Assembly: GCA_034687125.1 (NCBI GenBank) | Contig: JAQGBZ010000046.1 | Location: forward strand, 209,974-273,973 | Direction of reading: 5' to 3' | Origin: Neelides folsomi | Lineage: Eukaryota > Arthropoda > Collembola > Neelipleona > Neelidae | DNA length: 64,000 nucleotides | Shown here: positions 60,086-64,000 of the stretch, in pieces | Position numbering within the stretch: position 1 is the stretch's first letter | Layout of the letters: every line of letters starts with the position of its first letter | Translations under genes and position numbers: made by a program | The notes under the pieces: model-generated | What the model saw: only the letters and a program-made list of their open reading frames with translations | Told to the model about the DNA's origin: nothing | Databases searched by the model: none

Positions 60086-61060
60086 CTACTTCTCATCGTC
60101 TTCGTTTTTTCTCTCACAAAGTGGAATGTTTTTGTCTTTACTACAAGACGTGGTAAACCATTTACCCGAAGTTTCAATGTAGGCGCAATTTTTATTTAAA
60201 TTTGCTTTCTTGCTCTCTCCTCGTTCCCAATTGTCAAATTGGATTTTCTTGTATCCTTCCATCCACCGCCAATCTTTCTCCTCCCCCATGTCCGTCGCTG
60301 AGAGCCAAAGACAAGCTGAAAAAGTTAAATTCACATTAAGTTCAATTGTTTGAAAAAAAGATGGATTATTTCGACTACATAAAACTTGGAAAATGCCAGA
60401 TATATCATATCATAGGAGCTATAAATTTATTTAACTTATAGTAATATTAAGGTACCTATTATACTGTATACAGTATTTCGCTTTTCTTATGCATTTTAAC
60501 ATTTAAAGAATGCATTTTATAAAATTATATATTTTTTTAAAAAACTTACGAATATCTTTTTCAATCATTCCTGCTTGAACGCAACTTTGCTCATCGTCGG
60601 TAATAATTGTGGCAAGGCCCATTCCATTTGAATGGCAAAAATCCAAAGCTTCGGGCCATTTAAGCTACAAGTAGAAATTTTTTATTCAATTAGTATAATG
60701 TAAATAATGATAATTAGTTAAAAGGTACGATTGAATTTAAACCTCTTCTTTTCCAATGCAATATGTTTTATCTCCCACAACACCCAATGTGTCGATGTTG
60801 CTATCTGCATCAACTTTGTCTTCCAAAGTCTGTTTGCCTTTTCCACCTTTGCCGCCTTTGCCGTTTCTTTTATTTGCTATTAAATTGAAATTATAAGATT
60901 TAATTACCTTATAGAAATATTTATTAATATATAAAATTATTAAGAATTAAGAAAATTTTAATTCATAAATGATCATCAAAATTATTAGAAAATTACCTGC
61001 AGAATCACACTGTAAGCCAATGTTTAAAATAAATGCAATGATAATTAACCACTTAATCAT
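60086..61060 (-). CDS. secreted C-type-lectin-domain protein, 180 aa, 4 exons
   Basis: Exons 60997-61060, 60743-60876, 60550-60664 and 60086-60315 on minus join in phase (543 nt). Signal peptide MIKWLIIIAFILNIGLQC is followed by a Gly/Lys-rich linker (NGKGGKGGKGK) and one C-type lectin-like domain: CIGKEELKWPEALDFC, GMGLATI, LWLSATDMG, WRWMEGYKKI, NCAYIE, WFTTSC and IPLCE. The fold-forming cysteines and the WLS...W core are present. The calcium/sugar motifs EPN or QPD and WND are not (WFT replaces WND), so classical calcium-dependent sugar binding is unlikely. Probably an extracellular recognition or structural protein, one of the large arthropod C-type-lectin-like families. Confidence 0.85.
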
Positions 61061-61849
61061 TTTAATTATTTTTTATAATTTACACTTCAAATTTTAAATA
61101 ATTTCTAATTGTTTGGGGAGTTTTCTTCACTTCCGATCTAAATGAAATGAGAAAGAGAACTGCGTTTCCTTCCGTTTTCATCCATTTACTTCCACGTTCA
61201 GGCCCTTGGCCTCAAGAAAGGAAAATGAGGAAATTGATATTTTAAAGGACAAAGAATTATCTAACAAGTAAACATTTAAAGATCAAGAGACAAATTATTT
61301 AATCCCATTGTCCGCTGCGTATTTTTCTAGGTACTTCCATAGACATTAAATAATCCAATAAGTTCATTTTAGCTATAAAATTTAATGATACGAAACTTTA
61401 AGATTCAGTTGCTTTATATTTATATGTTATGTAATGTGTGTCGTGAAGTGAGCGGACAGTCACTCGACTGGTTTTTCCTCCAATGTCACAATGTCAAATT
61501 GAATAAATTCAATGTCAATTATTTCTCATCTTCTCAAAAACATTCACAATTAACATTTAACTTTGATTTCCTTTAACTTCATTTCCTTAATTTCAGATTA
61601 ACTTCATTAATCTGCGTTAATTAAGTTAACATTTAACTAACATTATACCCTTATACGCTACATAACTAAAAAATAAATATTTTTTAATATAGTACGATTA
61701 ACAAACAGAGGTAGTTAATAACAGAATACTCTCTACTTCAAATGCAAACACAAACATTTATATTGTACTACTTATGTACTACATAATTGTCAATTACAAA
61801 TAACAATATTATTATTGTTCAATTTACTTATTGCTTATTGTGAAAATTA
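61061..61849. other. intergenic, no gene seen
   Basis: Upstream DNA of the lectin-like gene and 3' flank of the methyltransferase. A plus-strand frame at 61385-61576 has no supporting context. Confidence 0.4.
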
Positions 61850-62852
61850 TTAAACTTTTTTTGCAATTGTTAAAAACATTCCATAATACACATTTGTTTG
61901 TTTAGAATCAATACAACTTAAAGGTTTTTCCCCATGTTTTGAGAGACTTGCTCTTAAACAAAAGTCTTTCAATTTTCTCAATTTTTCATCATCCAGCTCA
62001 TCAACCAATGATGTCATAAATTTATTTTTATACAAAGTCCAAAGGAATTCAAGTGAATTAAATAATTCTTCAGAATTCTCAGCTTCCCAATATTTCTCAA
62101 TGTATTCAATATCAACAGATTGGAATCCTCCAGTAGTAATTAAATCCTTCCACATTTTCCTTTGCTCAATTTCGTTCAACATCTCTTTAAATATTTTTCT
62201 CCAATTGCTCATTTCAAATTCTGTTGGAAGGAATTGGGAAATGTTTCGAATGTATGTAATATTTGCATACAAAGTTCCGCCAGGTTTAAGCAGTCTAAAA
62301 ACGTTTTTTCCCATGGTGGTTTTATCATCAACCCAATGGAGAACTCGATTTGCCCAAATGATGTCAAAAGATGACTCAAGGCTTGATAGGCTTAGAGGTA
62401 AATTATTCCATTGGGCTCCAATGTCCGCGACAATATATTTAATATTTTTGTTTGGATATTTATTTTCAGCGAATTGGACCATTTTTGAGTCAATATCCAT
62501 TGATATGATCTTGGCTTGCGGGAATTGATTAGCGAGTAAATCAGTTACGTTGCCACTGCCGCATCCAATGTCAAGAATAAAACATGACCTAAAGGATTAT
62601 AATTTTATAATCAATTTTAAATTTACCCCTATAATATAATGTATATTATTTATGTTATTATTATTATACTCAATTGTTTTTGTTATTTATGATCGATTAA
62701 TTTTAAAAAATGTCAATTTAGTAGATAAGTAACTAGACAAGAATAGAAAGATACCGATTTATTTGAATTTTATCAATTTTTTGTAAAAGCTCTTCAGCAT
62801 CCCTGAATTGAGCACCGTTAACTTTGTTGTACTTGTCTGGATTAAATTCCAT
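61850..62852 (-). CDS. SAM-dependent methyltransferase, juvenile-hormone-acid-methyltransferase-like, 278 aa
   Basis: Exons 62755-62852 and 61850-62588 on minus join in phase (837 nt). The N-terminus MEFNPDKYNKVNGAQFRDA is followed by class I motif I FILDIGCGSGNVT, the acidic turn of strand 2 (ISMDID), then ADIGAQW, FDIIWANRVLHWV and FRLLKPGG. The layout, the about 280-residue length and the VLHWV motif match the arthropod juvenile hormone acid methyltransferase family, which transfers a methyl group from SAM to the carboxyl of farnesoic or JH acid. Many arthropods carry several paralogs with unproven substrates, so I call it JHAMT-like only. No signal peptide, so cytosolic. Confidence 0.85.
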
Positions 62853-63925
62853 GATTTATTTTTTGATAAGCTTTGAAAAAACACCGTGTTACTTTGTTTG
62901 ATACAAAATGATTGAATGTGAGTATTATAACTTTTTATCACAATTTAAATTATATTTAATGAGAATAAATTATTATTAATTCCATCTTAAACACTTGACT
63001 GTTGACTCCTTCTTAACTTTCGCAGAGTGACTTTGATAATGATAAATGATAACATTGCAGAGTGCAGCTTACCATAATTCTAAGGAAGTGTGTATTATGT
63101 ACATACTTGTACTGCGTACTCAGTATTACTATTGAAATAATTGATAACGTTGAGATAACGCTTCGTTACGTATCATGTTATGATTAAAAACTATTACATA
63201 CCTAGGTTTACTGATCATTAGTAATTGCATAAACATAAAAGCAGTTTCTATTGCTTAAAATAAGATGAGATGTTATTACTTTAACCTTGTTTTTCAACCT
63301 CTGTAAACACAAGTTTATTCTATCATATTTAAATTAATTAGTTTGCGAATCAGAAGGATTCTTATGGATTATTGTTACTGTTAATTAAGAATATCATAAT
63401 ATTAATACTTAAAGATTATTCTAACAATGAATATTAACTTAAAACCTACGTTAATGGTCAATACACTGAATTTTTATTTCTATTGATGTTATCAGAAATC
63501 CAGAAATCAATTAATGTCATTTTTAGCTTGAACAATAAAAAGTGATAAATGGCTTTGAAATAACTGTAATAATCGCTCTTGAATGGTGGAAAATGACGTC
63601 AAATCAACTTATTACAATGTATAATGTTAATAAATGTTGCAAAGTCCACTTACCAAGGTATTTTTGGTCTGTCTACTTACTCTACTTGGTATATCTTTAT
63701 TACAATTTTCATCTGACTATAAAGTTTATGCTGTTGAATTACTTATACGAGTGTAATTCTCGTATTGGACATCACGATTTTATTAACTTTTAATATTATA
63801 CCTATATAACTTACAATTAATACCTATACCTGTGATTAACTAACTGTATGTATTGGTATACATTATGCATTTATATTAATGTAACTTTAATAAATTGGAC
63901 ATTTCTAAACTTTAAAGTAATCTAA
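62853..63925. other. intergenic, no gene seen
   Basis: AT-rich DNA between the methyltransferase start and the tRNA. Nothing noted. Confidence 0.45.
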
Positions 63926-63999
63926 GGCCTGTTAACTCAGTTGGTTAGAGTGCCGTGCTAATAACGCGGAAGTCACAGGTTCGATCCCTGTACAGGCCA
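63926..63999 (+). tRNA. tRNA-Ile (anticodon AAT)
   Basis: A 74-nt cloverleaf with acceptor stem GGCCTGT/ACAGGCC, D-loop TCAGTTGGTTAGAG (A box), anticodon loop CTAATAA giving AAT, and T arm CAGGTTCGATCCCTG (B box), with discriminator A. Intron-free and apparently intact. The window ends one base later, so a terminator cannot be judged. Confidence 0.95.
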
Positions 64000-64000
64000 A

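Noticed and set aside
1-64000. CRISPR array, operon-type ribosome binding sites, rRNA genes
   Set aside because: No regularly spaced repeats or rRNA sequence seen; gene structure is plainly eukaryotic.

Overview
This window reads as a piece of a strongly AT-rich arthropod genome, most likely a basal hexapod such as a springtail. The support is: genes split by short GT-AG introns, insect-type gustatory receptors, a juvenile-hormone-acid-methyltransferase-like enzyme, expanded secreted hydrolases, a tRNA-Ile at the right edge, and a TTAGG-type (arthropod telomere-like) repeat inside a small transposon. The lineage is an inference. Intron-exon structures were built by hand from splice signals, reading-phase agreement and protein plausibility.

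Layout. 0.1-3.1 kb: an orphan Cys-rich exon and a complete 7-exon secreted protein of unnamed family, both on minus. 3.9-5.1 kb: a small Shisa-like membrane protein (minus), divergent from 6.1-13.8 kb, a complete 16-exon CFAP44 ortholog (plus; 1927 aa), an axonemal WD40/coiled-coil protein. 13.9-15.05 kb: a decayed mariner-type transposon with terminal inverted repeats. 15.2-15.7 kb: a TATA-driven gene for a small Cys-rich secreted peptide whose frame is broken by one base. 17.5-19.1 kb: a SET-domain protein methyltransferase without a pre-SET region (minus). 19.46-20.28 kb: a TA-flanked inverted-repeat element. 20.9-22.7 kb: an intact gustatory receptor (plus). 23.7-24.7 kb: a small multi-pass membrane protein. 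25.2-26.2 kb: a single-pass Cys-rich membrane protein. 26.5-28.4 kb: a dead chemoreceptor plus a duplicated shard of it. 28.5-31.4 kb: a type-B carboxylesterase (minus) with a 7-nt micro-exon and one phase conflict. 31.4-43 kb: gene-poor DNA holding a MITE with an 8-bp target duplication and a tiny TATA-driven gene for a 32-aa acidic microprotein. 43.1-45.7 kb: an acid lipase (plus) with a MITE in an intron. 45.7-51.3 kb: nothing coding. 51.3-58.0 kb: a 251-aa secreted, cysteine-free prohormone-like precursor on minus, ending in a Gly plus tribasic amidation signal; this is the best candidate for something undescribed. 60.1-61.1 kb: a C-type-lectin-domain protein. 61.8-62.9 kb: the methyltransferase. 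63.9 kb: tRNA-Ile(AAT).

The genes are monocistronic and do not form one pathway. Several (lipase, esterase, Cys-rich peptide, C-type lectin, 290-aa protein) are secreted products typical of gut, cuticle or defence repertoires. A recurring oddity is one-base frame breaks at short homopolymers in otherwise well-preserved genes (Cys-rich peptide, esterase, lipase, chemoreceptor), which suggests residual assembly indels or recent gene decay.
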